Positions 43,710 to 54,087 of a DNA stretch of 64,000 nucleotides are shown here, piece after piece. Each line of letters begins with the position of its first letter. Positions within the stretch are counted from its first letter, which is position 1. The stretch is taken from contig CP154954.1 in the NCBI GenBank assembly GCA_039621445.1, positions 59,764,168-59,828,167 of the forward strand, given 5' to 3'. Position numbers and translations under genes: made by a program. The notes below the pieces were generated by a model. That model made no database searches. It was not told the origin of the DNA and saw only the letters and a list, made by a program, of their open reading frames with translations. The stretch is from Euglena gracilis (taxonomy: Eukaryota; Euglenida; Euglenophyceae; Euglenales).

Positions 43710-44646
43710 GTCTGCTGCCTGGCCATCCAGCGGCCGGCCGGCCGCCGCTGGCGCCAAACTCTCTGCCTCGAGTCATTCTGCACCCCACAAATCTGGCTTT
43801 GGTGACCGGGGGGCACAGATGATCCAGCTGTGCTTCCATTGTGGTGGTGAACAAAGCCAGCAAGAACCATGGAGGGGTCCATTCAAAAATGGACGTCCAG
43901 GACGGCAAGGAAGTGCATGGGCGAATTCCCAAGAACGTCTCCCTGGGGCGTTGCACGAACGTCTCCCTGGGGCGTTCCGGTTGGTTTCGCACCGTTGGCA
44001 GTATGCCTAATTGGTTAGAAACCAATCCCTGTCAGGGTTGAACTCCCCCCTTTTCTTTCCTGCCGTTGGTCATTCAGCCCCCCAATCTGAATTTGGAATG
44101 CTGCTGCTGCTGCTGGGGGACCCACCCCCGGGGGGGCGGTCCAGCGAGCCCGCAGCTTTTTTCCAGCCCCGCACTCTTCCTGCCCTTCGACGAATGCCTT
44201 CCCAGCCACCCTTTCGGCTGCTGGATTGGAGCTGCCTTTTGGCCCAGGCGGGTGCCAAATGGGCCAATAATGGGACGCCCAACTCAACTTTCTGCCGAAA
44301 AATCGATTTTTGCGAATTTTGCCCGTTTCAGGCTTTTTTTTGACGTTTTGACGTTTTCAGACCAGTCTGTCTCCAGCTCAGGCCTGGTTGCCAGGACTGC
44401 TTTTGAGCGAGGGTCAGCCAGCCCCTGAATTGAACCCCCTCCCATGTTGTGAAGGTACGCTCTGGTCAGGAAAAGGGTGCACTGTGCATTTGCAGCCTTT
44501 TCGGTGACACAATGTTTTCTGCCATTCAACATTCTGCCCTACTTTTGCCCTCCTCAAATAAAGCCCTCTTGTTTGGTTGAAATTGAACAGCAACAGAACA
44601 AATTAATCAATTTTGTCTGGCAGACCATACCATTGCTTAACACCTG
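43710..44646. other. Spacer without supported gene
   Basis: Includes a 29-bp imperfect tandem duplication, 'CGAACGTCTCCCTGGGGCG' twice (43931-43975). The open frames here lack domains. Confidence 0.4.
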
Positions 44647-44651
44647 TCCCA
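44647..44651. other. Left target-site duplication TCCCA
   Basis: Five bases TCCCA directly before the left terminal repeat; the same five follow the right terminal repeat at 55089-55093. Confidence 0.8.
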
Positions 44652-44677
44652 CTTAGACGGCCGGGAATGCACTTTTC
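44652..44677. repeat. Left terminal inverted repeat (26 bp)
   Basis: Begins CTTAGACGGCCGGGAATGCA and ends in CTTTTC. It is a perfect inverted match to 55063-55088. If the outermost A/T pair is counted in the repeat, it becomes 27 bp and the duplication shrinks to CCC. Confidence 0.93.
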
Positions 44678-44739
44678 ACTTTTTGCCTAAGTTTGCGCAC
44701 CCGCGCATTCTTTTTTGCCCAAGTGAGTCACCACCACCC

Positions 44740-44992
44740 GACGGGGCTGCCGACTCGACAAGCCGAGGAGATCAAGGGCAAAGGTGTACCACGACTTCCG
44801 GCACGCGAGGTTTTTTTTGAGGAATCCGACTTTTTTGGCTCTGAGCAGACCAGTTTTTGACCTCCGCCGGCCGGGGGAAACACCTCGTCAAGCAAAGGCG
44901 GTGCGACACGAAACGCTGTTTTTCGGGGCGGCACCCTCGACCGATGAAGGCATGGCACCCGCCGGCTCCCCCCATTCCCCGGTGGCCTCGGT
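44740..44992 (+). CDS. Candidate exon next to left end, Arg-rich, unknown
   Basis: A plus frame reads V-Y-H-D-F-R-H-A-R-F-F-L-R-N-P, LALSRPVFDLRRPGETPRQA, H-E-T-L-F-F-G-A-A-P-S-T-D-E-G-M and ends ...P-V-A-S at a donor-like site gcctcg|gtattg (44993), where a palindrome starts. The region is richer in G+C than its flanks. No ATG is seen at the 5' side. The antisense strand is open too. It could be the start of a small plus-strand gene or a 3' piece of something else. Confidence 0.3.
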
Positions 44993-45300
44993 ATTGCGCA
45001 GGTGCGCATTCACCCCCCTCCCCCCACCCCAGCTTTATTTTGATTTGAAGACAAAGCATGGGCCTTTGGCTGGAGACACCCTTCCCTCCCTTGCCGGTCC
45101 CATCCCTTACCTTCCCTCGCTGTCCTTTGGTCCTTGGTCCGATATAGGGGGAGAGGGGAGGGAGAGTGCCAGGGGTATAGGGGGAGAGGTGTGCAGGGGT
45201 TGAGGGGTGGGCGGTCCGACACATGGTTGGAGCGGCGTGGGTATGCTTCGCCGGGTGTATATGGTTGACAGAGGGGTGTGACAGGGTCCCATGGCCCGCA

Positions 45301-45419
45301 GGGGTTCACCGAGGCACGCCGTGCCTGGCAGACACACTGCGGCTCCTCTGGCCACACCGCGCGCCTGCGCCGCCCGACGCCCCGCCGCTGCCGGCCCCGG
45401 CGCAGCGCTGGACGCGCTG
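45301..45419 (+). CDS. Candidate exon, Arg/Pro-rich, unknown
   Basis: Acceptor ggcccgcag (ending 45300) and donor cgctg|gtaggtg (45420) bracket 119 bases of very high G+C. In phase with the exon ending at 44992 it reads GFTEARRAWQTHCGSSGH and then an arginine-rich tail. Another frame reads L-A-D-T-L-R-L-L-W-P-H-R-A-P-A-P-P. High G+C leaves all frames open, so the choice is uncertain. Confidence 0.3.
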
Positions 45420-45900
45420 GTAGGTGCACTCCCCTTGGCCTTGTATCTCTCCCGTGGGGGAGAGGGAGGGGTGTGCCCGCACCTGACCCACCTCCCAGGG
45501 GTGAACCCCCGAGCGGCCTCGGGTGTGCCACCCTGGTCCAGCGAGCCTCCTAAGTGTACGCTTGGCGTGTGTGCTACTGGCCGGTGTGCGTGTACCGCAT
45601 GGTAATCCAAATTAAAAAGGCATGCATGATTCAAGAGAGGGGATGAATTCGCATGTGCGCATTCTTTTGGCCCGTACACTGTGTGCAGTGTATGCAACCC
45701 CCAGCTGCTATGTATGTCGACTGTGCACGCGAGAGGGGTTGGCAGAATGGGAGGGGATTGTCTCTGGGGAAGAGAGGGGTGTGCATGGGAAAACAATGCG
45801 CATGTGCGCAATCAGCACACTGTGAGCAGAAGAATGCGCGCATGCGCAATGTTTGCACTGGGCTGAGGAGTCTGAAGGGGGAGTGCACCCCCCTGTGGTC

Positions 45901-46237
45901 TCACTTCTCCTTCCGCGGCGGCGGGAAGGGCAGCAGGGTGAACTTGGTCGTCCGCTCCTGCAGGGAGGTCCGCGCTGCGGGGGACTGCTGCTGCTGGGGG
46001 CCGCGGGCTGGGGACTGGGCTGGGGATCGGGCACCGGCTGGGGGCAGGGGGCTGGGGGAGGGGGGCTGGCCGGAGGCGTGGGAGGCGCGGGCGCTGCTGC
46101 TGCTGGGGACGTTGGGGCCGCCGGGCGGCTCCTCGGGGCGGCTGGGGCTGGGGCTGGGGCTGGACAGCAGGGGGTCCTCCGCTTGGGGGGTGGCGTCGCC
46201 TCCGGCTCCTCCTCCTGGGTCCCCCTCCTCTTCTTAC
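45901..46237 (-). CDS. Candidate terminal exon, Ser/Pro/Gln-rich tail
   Basis: One minus frame ends at a TGA (45901-45903) with ARTSLQERTTKFTLLPFPPP and R-K-E-K. Upstream it reads S-P-S-P-S-P-S-R-P-E-E-P-P-G-G-P, S-S-S-S-A-R-A-S-H-A-S-G-Q and G-P-Q-Q-Q-Q-S-P-A-A. An AG-rich acceptor zone lies at about 46225-46240. The other two minus frames are also open but end without this sensible C-terminus. It follows the gene at 46702-50125 in the same direction and is most simply its last exon, but I could not find a donor/acceptor pair that joins the two frames cleanly. Confidence 0.45.
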
Positions 46238-46701
46238 TTGGGGGTGGTGGGCGCCGGGGTGGGGGGAGGGTCTTGCCCGCGGGGCGGCGGACCATGCCGA
46301 GGGGTGGGGGGACGCTGGCGCGGGCCGCGGGAGGGGTCTGGGGGGGGGAGTGGGGGGGATATCCTGGGGGCAATGGGACAAAGGGTGACTTCGCCCATTC
46401 TCCCCATGGCCCCCTCCTCCTCAGGACTCCCCACGGTCTTGGCTCCACCCCGCCTGGGCGGCCCCCCCCCCTCCCCCCCTTCCCCCCTCGTTTGCATTAC
46501 TTCCTCCCTTCCCTGCCTCCCTCCTCCCCCTGCTCCCTCACCGCTCCCTCCCTTACCCTGCCTCCCCCCTCCTCGTCTTGGTGACCAGGGCGGGAGGTCT
46601 GCTCCCCTCCCTTTGCTTTCAGGCGGGGTGGGGGGTTTACGTCATTCCCCTTCGGTCCGTTTTATGCTCGGGGGGCTATCTGTCGGACGGCTCAGTGTTG
46701 T

Positions 46702-49700
46702 CTACCCCTGCCAGAGTCCCCCGGCCTCTTGGGGCTCTGTTCGGAGTTTACCTCGCTCTGGGACTGGGGTTAACGTTTCCTTTCCCCCGCGCTTCCCGCC
46801 CCCACCTCCTCGATTCTCGCGGGGGCCAGTGGCCCCTCCTCTGGGCGGCCCCCTCCATTGGCACCCTTTCACACTGGCTGTGGCCCGGCTGGACCTGCTT
46901 CTGTGCGGAGGCTTCCTCTGGCCTTCCTCCGGGGCCTCGGGCTCCGCCTCCCCCTCGGCCTCCTCCCCCTCCTCGTAGCTGGGGTGCGACGACAGCGGGG
47001 ACGACCCTCCACTGCCCCCTGGCCTCCTCATCATCACCCTCCTCTTCCTCAGCCTCTTCATCCTCCTCCTCCTCATCCGACGTGAACACCGGTGGGGGCC
47101 GTCCCTCGTCCCGGGCGATGTTCCTCCGGATCCGCCGCTCGTAGATCCGGGCCGTCCGCAGCAGGGACTCGGGCACCCCCTGGGAGGTGCTGGGCTTGGG
47201 CCGGGCCTTGGGCTTGGCCTTGGCCTTCCCCCGCTGTGCGGCCCGCTTGGCCGCCCGCTCTTTCTTCTTCTCCGCCCGTCGCTGGACGGCCTCCTTCCGG
47301 GCCTGGGCCTCGGTCGCCTTCACCTCCAGCAGCTGCTTCAGCACCTCGGACTCCACCACCGTCCACAGCGGCTCGGACTTCTCCACCGCCTCCTGCAGCT
47401 GCTTCCACAGCCCGGTGTTGTCCACCGGGCAGGCCTCCTGCACCGCGTGCCGGATGTGCTCGGTGTACTCCACCGGCTGCACCTTCTCCTTCCCCGTCAG
47501 CACCGCCACCATGTGCGGGGTGTCGTGCGTTCCGTTCAGGCGGTGGCCCACCCGCACCGCCGAGGGAAGCTGGAGGAGGAGGAAGCTGTCGGCCTCCACC
47601 GGGCGCCGGACAGCGCGGCGCCACAGGTAGTCCACCACGGCCCAGTGCAGCGCCTCGGTGGAGCCGTTGGACTCCCGGTCCCAGAGGATGACGGGCGGGA
47701 CCTGAGCAGGGGGTGGGCAAAGGGGGTGGGCATTGCGCAGGTGCGCATTCAGTACTGTGTATGGAATGCCAACAGAGACATGGAATGCAACATCTTATAA
47801 ACGCAAATAAGAATGCGCACATGCGCAATCATCCCATGAAGGGAGGATTGCGCAAGTGCGCATTCATTGCCAGGACCACACCCAAGCACTCTTCTGACGG
47901 AATATGCATCCAGGGACACATCGTTTATGCACTGCAATTGACTCAGAGCCTCAGGGAGGGGTTGCACAGACCTTGAGCCTGTCCAGCTCCGTGTCGTGGA
48001 GGAGGACGTGGAGGGAGAACTTCACCGGCCGGTGGCGCTGCGCCCCGAACTCCACCACCTCGGTCCTCACCCAGCAGTCTACATCGATACGATGCTTGGT
48101 GGCCACCCTCCTGTGGATGTGCTCCACCGTGGCCAGCGCCTGCGCCGGCGTCCCGAACACCACCACGGGGACGTCATCCGCCACGGCGTACACCTGCGGC
48201 GCGATCGCCACCCCTCGCTCAGCCTGCACAACCACCATCCGCACCCGAGCCTGCTCAGCCTGCATCGGCACCCCCGCCTCCGACGCCGCCGAGTAGCAAA
48301 ACACCCTCGCCAGCGTCTTCTGCTGCCCCTGGACCTCCCGCGCGTAGTCCACGCACGCCAAGTGCGCCGGGTCCTCCGTCACCACCACCTTGGGCTTCGG
48401 GCGGGGGGCGGCCAGGCTCTCCCGCAGCGCCTCGAACTTCACCGACGTCCAGACCTCGGCGGTCGCCAACGCCGTGAAGGGGGGGCACGGCGCGTCCTCC
48501 CGCCACTCCCAGCGCCCGAGCCGCACGACCAGGTTGCGGAGTGCGACGGCCTCCTTGAACCTCCGCCTGGCGGCCCAGTCCTCCACTGTGAGGAAAAGGG
48601 CATGGGAGTGGTGGGAAGAATGCGCAGGAGCGCAATCGGGAGATACTATGCAGTGCACCCCACACCCAGCCATCAATGCCCATAGCACATGCTGCATCCA
48701 TCACGGTCCAATGGCACGAAATGCAAACATGGGTGGGCGACACAGACAGAACACACCAACGTCCGCGTGGATGAAGCGGTTGGCCTCCGTCCAGTGGAAG
48801 TTGATCCACATCTCCAGGCAGGCGTCGCTCACCGCCTTCTCGAAGTCCTGCAGCTTGGGCCTCTCCCCCAGCAGCGCCGGCACCACCGCCGCCCGCGCCT
48901 CCGGCGTCATCAGCATCCTCAGGGACCGCAGCGCCGACACCGTCAGCCCCTTCTTCGCCACCTCCAGCTTCCGCAGCGCCTCGATGGCCTGCTGCCCCAG
49001 CTGCTCCACCCAGCGCTGCAGCGGGCCGTATGCCTTGGTGGCCGTGTCCTGAGTGTGGGAGGCGGGAGACAAGTATATGCACATTCCATTGAACGGACCA
49101 AAATGCGCACATGCGCATTCTTCTCTTGTAAGAGAAGAATGCGCATGTGCGCAATCATATGATGCCACACAATGCTGCATGCCATCTCCCAAATCATTAC
49201 CACCCACATTGCATCATCATCCATTACATCCCATACAGACACAAGCCACACCGTCTTCTGGGTCCTGTCGTACCCCGCCTTCCGCAGCGCCACCGCCAAC
49301 CTCACCTTCGGGTTGGCCTCCGCCTTCACGTCGTCGCCCAGCAGCAGCGCCGCGAAGCTGCTGAGGGGGAGGCCGTGGACCTGCATCTGCTGCGCCTGGT
49401 TGTCGCCGCCGGCCAGCTGCCGCATCGCCACCGGGGTGCTGTGCTTCAGCACCCGCGCCAGTACTGCCAGTACTACCACCGGTACTGCTCTGGGACCTCC
49501 CGCCTCTCCTTCAGGAAGTCCTCCGCCATCTTCTTCAGCGCCGCGGCCATGTGTTGGCCGCCCACCACCACGTACTCCCGCTCTGTGACGAGACGCGTGA
49601 GGCAGGGAGTGGGGGGGAAGGAAACTGCAATCCTGGTATGAATGCCGAAAGCAGTGCACGTTTGCGCGGGTGCGCATTCCTTCAGTCACTCAATGCACAT

Positions 49701-50125
49701 CCATCCATAAATTCTCCATGCAACAGAATACACAACACAATGAATGCGCACGTGCGCAAACACATACCGATTGTGTCCGCCGCCCACACCACGATTCTTT
49801 GTACGGTAGTGGGTGGGTTGGTGCGCATGGCGTCGTAGACACGGTCCACATCTTCGGTCACCAATGACCGCACCTGGCCCTCTCTGCAGCTCAGGTCGAA
49901 GCGCACCTTGTTGAGCTCGATGCGCTGCTCACCCGGCAGGAACCAGTCCTCCGGTCTCCCGCCCGCCCACGTCGCAATGGGCTCCACCGGGCGCTTCTTC
50001 TTTTTCTTTCGCCTCTCAGCCTCCGCCTCCTCTTCCTCCTCTGGCGGGTGCCCTTGGGTGGGGGGTGCTTCAATGGTCTCCGGCACGTCGGGGGCTGAGG
50101 GGGCTGGTGATGGGGAGCGGGACAT
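46702..50125 (-). CDS. Multi-exon protein with ParB-like box and AEP-primase-like motif
   Basis: Exons on the minus strand: 50125-49768 (ATG start), 49582-49252, 49048-48757, 48585-47972 and 47701 onward, with introns that begin GTATGT/GT and end CAG and keep the phase. Exon 1 starts M-S-R-S-P-S-P-A-P-S and has an acidic then K-rich segment (R-K-K-K-K-K-R). Exons 1-2 read R-I-V-V-W-A-A-D-T-I and EREYVVVGGQHMAAALKKM, which resembles the V-x-x-G-x-H-x-x-x-A-L box of ParB/sulfiredoxin-fold domains. Exon 4 has VYAVADDVPVVVFG, then V-E-H-I-H-R-R-V, then RPVKFSLHVLLHDTEL, like the D-x-D and K-x-S-x-H motifs of PrimPol-type primases, except that the first acidic residue seems missing. Exon 5 has a long charged helix (KEAVQRRAEKKKERAAKRAA) and an E/D-rich tail. 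Frame changes occur near 49470 and 46979-47012. Palindromes fill the introns. Function is inferred only: DNA binding, perhaps priming. Confidence 0.6.
46979..47012 (-). other. Possible 34-nt mini-intron
   Basis: Minus-strand sequence GTGGAGGGTC...CACCCCAG, 34 nt, with GT...AG borders. Removing it joins D-D-E-E-A-R-G to the acidic frame Y-E-E-G-E-E-A-E-G-E-A-E-P-E. The alternative is one extra G in the neighbouring GGGGG run. Confidence 0.35.
49104..49153. repeat. 24-bp-stem hairpin made from two palindromes
   Basis: Two TGCGCA palindromes in an intron face each other with a 10-bp spacer sequence inverted between them: arm 49104-49127, loop GT, arm 49130-49153, perfect pairing. Confidence 0.93.
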
Positions 50126-50560
50126 GGGGGTGCCGGTGCCCTGTGGTGAAGAAATGGTGCATCACTCACTGTGCACGGGTCGGACACCCCTACAGCCCTG
50201 GGTTCAATTTTTCGTTTTGGTGTATTCCCCCGCCCTGCCGGGGAAAAAACCTTCCAAAATGAATTTTTTTTTTCCGCAATGCCGCTGAAAGGGCGAAAAA
50301 ACACGATTTTGGCAACGGCAACACCTCCAGTGATGCCAATTTCCGGAACAGGTCAGGGGAAGTGGAAATAATTGGGATGCACAATTTTGAGAAGCCCTGA
50401 GGTTTTATTTTTGGAGAAAATCACTGAACAAAATACACCCTCTGACGTGTGCAATGCCAGTCGCGCAGAATCGCGCAAGGTACGCGGCAATTTTTCGGCG
50501 GAAAAATTTGTGCCCCGCTGCCCGACAGGAGGCTCCCCAAGGCCCGGGGGCTCCGCCCCG
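50126..50560. other. Intergenic region upstream of the ParB-like gene
   Basis: This is AT-richer than the flanking exons and lies between the start of the ParB-like gene and the exon candidate at 50686. It should hold that gene's promoter; no TATA-like or other clear motif was picked out. Confidence 0.4.
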
Positions 50561-50685
50561 GTGTTCTACACACTTGCGCGCACCCCCCCAGTCCTCCCAA
50601 TCGTTCCAGTACGACCGATGAGTGTGGCGCCCCCGTGTCCCGGGTGGTGGGGTGGCCCGCCCGGTGCGGGGCCCGACCTCAGGCG

Positions 50686-50967
50686 ACGTCCTCGTCGGGG
50701 TTGGCCGGGAGGTACACGTCGGGGCCCGTGGCGGGCGGCACGGGATCGGGGATGCGGCCGGCCAGGTGGGGGGCGGTGAGACCGGCGCGGGCCTCTGGGC
50801 CGACGGCACGGGGCTGGGGGGGCCCCGGTACGCAACCACCGCGGAGCCGCCGGGATGGGCAGGCCCGCCGCCTGCGGCGCGGGGGGAGCGGGTTGCTCGA
50901 ACACGGACCGCCGAACAGGGGCTGCGCCGTGCGGAAGGACGGCGGCGGGTGGGTGCTGGCGGGGCAA
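50686..50967 (-). CDS. Candidate small Pro/Ala-rich exon, unknown
   Basis: Minus strand: M-P-R-Q-H-P-P-A-A-V-L, V-F-E-Q-P-A-P-P-A-P-Q-A-A-G-L-P in one frame, and ARAGLTAPHLAGRIPDPVPP, ATGPDVYLPANPDEDVA and TGA at 50686-50688 in the next. A 37-nt GT...AG stretch (50795-50831) would join them; a one-base error in the C-run would also help. The clean acidic C-terminus argues for a real exon. It lies between the two main genes and in the same direction. Confidence 0.35.
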
Positions 50968-51320
50968 TCACCAAGTCAATTCGCGAAAAGAGAACATTGC
51001 TACACACCGTACCGGGTGTTTGAGTTAGTCTGTGTATTCCCCCCAACGGTCGAAGTTACTGCGAATGCGCATCTGCGCATTCCAAGACATTATGACGAAT
51101 ACGGTCATACTTGGTTTGTTTGCGCACATGCGCATTCTGTGGTCATGACCTCACGGTCATGACAAGAAAGAGAACGGGTTAGGAAAACGTTATGAACACG
51201 CTGTATACATCAAATAGCTCAATGGAATAACCCAAGACACAGCAGTTACACTGTCCACTTCGTATCACGGGTGAGTCGTCAAAATCAACACAATTCAGAA
51301 CATCTGGCAGAGTCAGTGCT

Positions 51321-51392
51321 GATTGCGCATATGCGCAAACAGTGCTGATTGCGCACATGCGCATTCAGTACTGTTTGCGCACATGCGCAATC
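51321..51392. repeat. Triple tandem palindrome at 26-bp spacing
   Basis: Three TGCGCA-NN-TGCGCA palindromes (51321, 51347, 51373) repeat at exactly 26 bp with spacer 'cagtgctg/cagtactg'. They lie 7 bp beyond the stop codon of the large minus-strand gene, in its 3' region. Confidence 0.93.
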
Positions 51393-51398
51393 ACAATG

Positions 51399-53847
51399 TT
51401 ATTTCGCACCCATGATGATCGACAGGCGATTCCTCCATATGCCCCGCCAGTTCGCAGCAGCTGGTTGCACCGGGACGGTGGCGACAGGCTGGGGCTTCGC
51501 CTTCGGCTTGACCTGCGGTTGGGCCTTGGGCTTCGCCTCCGGTCGGACGCGCCCGGCCACGCCGTCCCACGCCCGGAGGTACTGGACGACCTCCTCCTCG
51601 CTCCGACGGGCGCACAGGCCATCCAGCTCCCGTTGCACGTCCTCGCTGGGCAGGTCGTCCCCGACCAGGGCGAGCAACGCGTACCGCATCGTGGCCGTCG
51701 CGTCCTCCGGGGTGAGGTCCACGGACAGCAGGCTGGCGGGGTGGCTCCAGTCCGCGGGCCAGGGCTCACCCACGGAGTACTCCCGCTCCGTCAGCCGGGC
51801 CACGTAGCGGACCACGTCGGACACGGACTCAACCGCCACCATCTGTCCCGGCACCACGGGCAGCCGCTGCTCCGCACCGCACCGTTCCAGAAGGGCCTCC
51901 ACGTGTCCGCGCACCGTGTCCACCCACCGCTCCCCCACGTTGCCTCCGCGCAGCGCCCTCACGCCGGGCCGACCCGTCTCCAGCAGCGCGTACAGGTCGC
52001 CCACCTGATCCGTGCTCACCGCCAGCGGGTGCCGCTCGTTCTCCCGCCCCAGCCGGGACAGTGCCGCCTCGCACAGCTCCTCGCTGAAGCAGGCCGCGGG
52101 CAGGGCTGAGTGCCACGGCGTCCAGCACAGCATGGCCACCCCCACGGTCCGGATGTACTCTGTGCGGCGCTCACCGGGGGCCTCCAGACGCAGCAGCAGG
52201 GCCAAACTGGCGTGCAGCACCTCGAGGGCGTGTCCGCCGGTGCCGGACTGTCGCAGCTCCCAGTGGCAGGTGCGCACCATCTCCCCCAGGACCAGACACG
52301 CCGGAGCCCACTCCCCCAGCAGATCCGCCAGCGCCGCCAGGATGGTGCTGTCCGCCCGCAGGATCCGCACGACCTGCTGGGCGTCCCGCAGAGCAGACAG
52401 AGCAGACCCGCTGCAGCGCCGCCTCCGCCTCCTCCGCACCGGCGATCGCACGCTCCGCCCGGGACCAGGGGGCCTGATTGGCACACACCCGCACCAGCTG
52501 GTGCCGAACGTGGGCCTCAGCCGCCTCCAGCTGGGCCTGTCGCTCCGCTACGGTCGTCGTCCGCTGCTCCGCCTCGCGTTCCACCACGGTCAAGCGACGC
52601 ATCAGACGGTCCCGGAATGCGCAAATGCGCAATCGGGTGGCCCGTGGCACCAGCAGGAGGGCCCCCAGCCACCGCTCCAGGGTCTGCAGGTTGGGCCGGT
52701 GGAAGCTGCCCGTACCGCTGCGGGCCAGGGTGCCGCTCTGCACGTAGAGGAAGAGGGGCAAAAACCGCCGGTACACGGTGTGCACCACCTGTTTGTAGGG
52801 GTGCCACACCGCGTACAGCATGGGGAGGGGTGTCAGGGCGGCCGACACGTCCCACCGCTGCAGCTCCCGGCCGTACAGCAGTTTCGCCACCCGGTACCAG
52901 ATGTTCTCGTCCACGAGGACCGGCACCGGGGTGGCGAGGTGGTCGGCGACCGAGCCCCGCAGGTAGCGCAGCACCTCCAGCAGGCCGACCTGGGACGACA
53001 CGGCGTGGTCGCCCATGAGGAACGGACGCCACGGCAGGGCCTCCACCCGGGGCCGGCTCACGTCCAGCGGCACGCGGAAGTCCGTCGCCGGCAGGTCCCA
53101 GTCGGCCACCGCCCGGATGCGCTCCCGCAGTCGTCCGCCGCCGTACTCCGCCAGCTCGGTACCGACCAGCAGGTGCCGCTGCCACAGCTGCTCCAGGGAG
53201 TAGTGGCCGGGGAACGGGGGCACGGGGTCCACCAGCGGCAGCACCGCCACCACCACCACGTTCAGGTGGGCCTCCATCTGGCGCGGCGTGTTGCGGTACC
53301 GCCGCTTGTAGTAGTTGTCGAACCACAGCACGGCGGGGTTCCCGGCCAGGTCGCGCCACAGCTCGGCCTGCCGCGCCAGGGCCAGCCGGGCGCGGTCCGC
53401 GGCGGAGTGCAGCAGGGCGGAGGGGTGGACCCCGCTGGGGCGGAGGAAGCGGCCCAGGGCGCGGGTGGCGGGCAGGGGGACGTCCTCGGCGGCGACGCGG
53501 GGCTGTGGGGCGCGGGGGCAGGCGTGCTGGCGGTGGGCCCGGTACAAGGCCCAGGCGTCCCGCAGCAGCATCTCCGTGCGCTGGCGGCGGGGACGGCGGG
53601 TCAGCTCCGCCAGGAGGTCGTCGCTGTCCGGGGAGCGGCGGAACGGGACCCGGGTGTGGGCCACCAGGACCACCAGCTCGTACAGGGGGTGGGGCGGGTC
53701 CACCACGGCCGTGACGAAGTCGGCGTACGTGGAGACGAAGATGTCGCGCACCAGCCGCCCGATGATCTTGCCCGCCGTGGCGCAGGCGAGGACGGCGGGG
53801 GTGTGCGCGTGCCGGGCACGGTACAGGGACTGGGGTTGTCGGGGCAT
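51399..53847 (-). CDS. Large transposase-like protein (candidate transposase of the 10.4-kb element)
   Basis: Minus strand from an ATG at 53847 to TAA at 51399-51401. The first frame gives 480 residues, then the reading shifts by one base. Removing a 31-nt GT...AG stretch (52377-52407) yields about 805 residues without a stop. Landmarks: LWFDNYYKRRYRN (D177), PFLMGDHAVSSQVGLLE (D280), V-L-V-D-E-N-I-W-Y (D313, E314), AVWHPYKQVVHTVYRRFLP (H349), a coiled-coil-like stretch at 412-455, and a C-terminal helical part (LLGEWAPACLVLGEMVRTCH) ending in a K/P/Q-rich tail. Three spaced acidic residues in hydrophobic strands plus W-H-P-x-K are what a DDE/RNase H-fold transposase would show, but I cannot name the family. 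One palindrome (52615-52634) lies in the frame, coding L-R-I-C-A-F. Confidence 0.6.
52377..52407 (-). other. Possible 31-nt mini-intron (or frameshift site)
   Basis: Minus-strand GTCTGCTCTGTCTGCTCTGC...GCCCAG contains a 9-bp tandem repeat (TCTGCTCTG twice). Its removal joins codon 480 (R) to Q-V-V-R-I-L-R-A-D. A 34-nt version ending at the next CAG also keeps frame. Slippage in the tandem repeat cannot explain the shift because its unit is 9 bp. Confidence 0.4.
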
Positions 53848-54035
53848 TGGGGGATGCTGAGGTGGGGTGTAGGGACTGCCGAGTGACGGGAACCGCCGAG
53901 ACAGCAGTCAGTCAGAGGACAAACAAACGTTCGTAAAACGAGGTACAAACCGATCGAAACGCACTACCGCAAAACTTCTCTACAATGCGCAGGTGCGCAT
54001 TCATCGTTCAGTCTTTAACTGAAAAAGGCACAGAA

Positions 54036-54087
54036 TACACAATGTACGGATGAATGCGCACCAGCGCATTCATCCGTACATTGTGTA
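54036..54087. repeat. 24-bp-stem hairpin around a palindrome
   Basis: TACACAATGTACGGATGAAT plus GCGC, a 4-base loop ACCA, and the perfect complement. The outer arms are unique to this site. Confidence 0.94.

Noticed and set aside
45832-45851. NRF1 binding site
   Set aside because: One copy contains GCGCATGCGCA, but the family as a whole has a 2-bp spacer between the hexamers, so the match is incidental.
45653-46978. 441-codon plus-strand frame
   Set aside because: It lies opposite the exons of the minus-strand gene; high G+C removes stops. The minus-strand frames have splice sites and sensible protein composition, the plus frame is low-complexity G/P/S.
52012-53886. 624-codon plus-strand frame
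   Set aside because: It is antisense to the large minus-strand gene, which has the better composition (hydrophobic strands, conserved-looking motifs). The plus frame is H/Q/R/G-rich noise.
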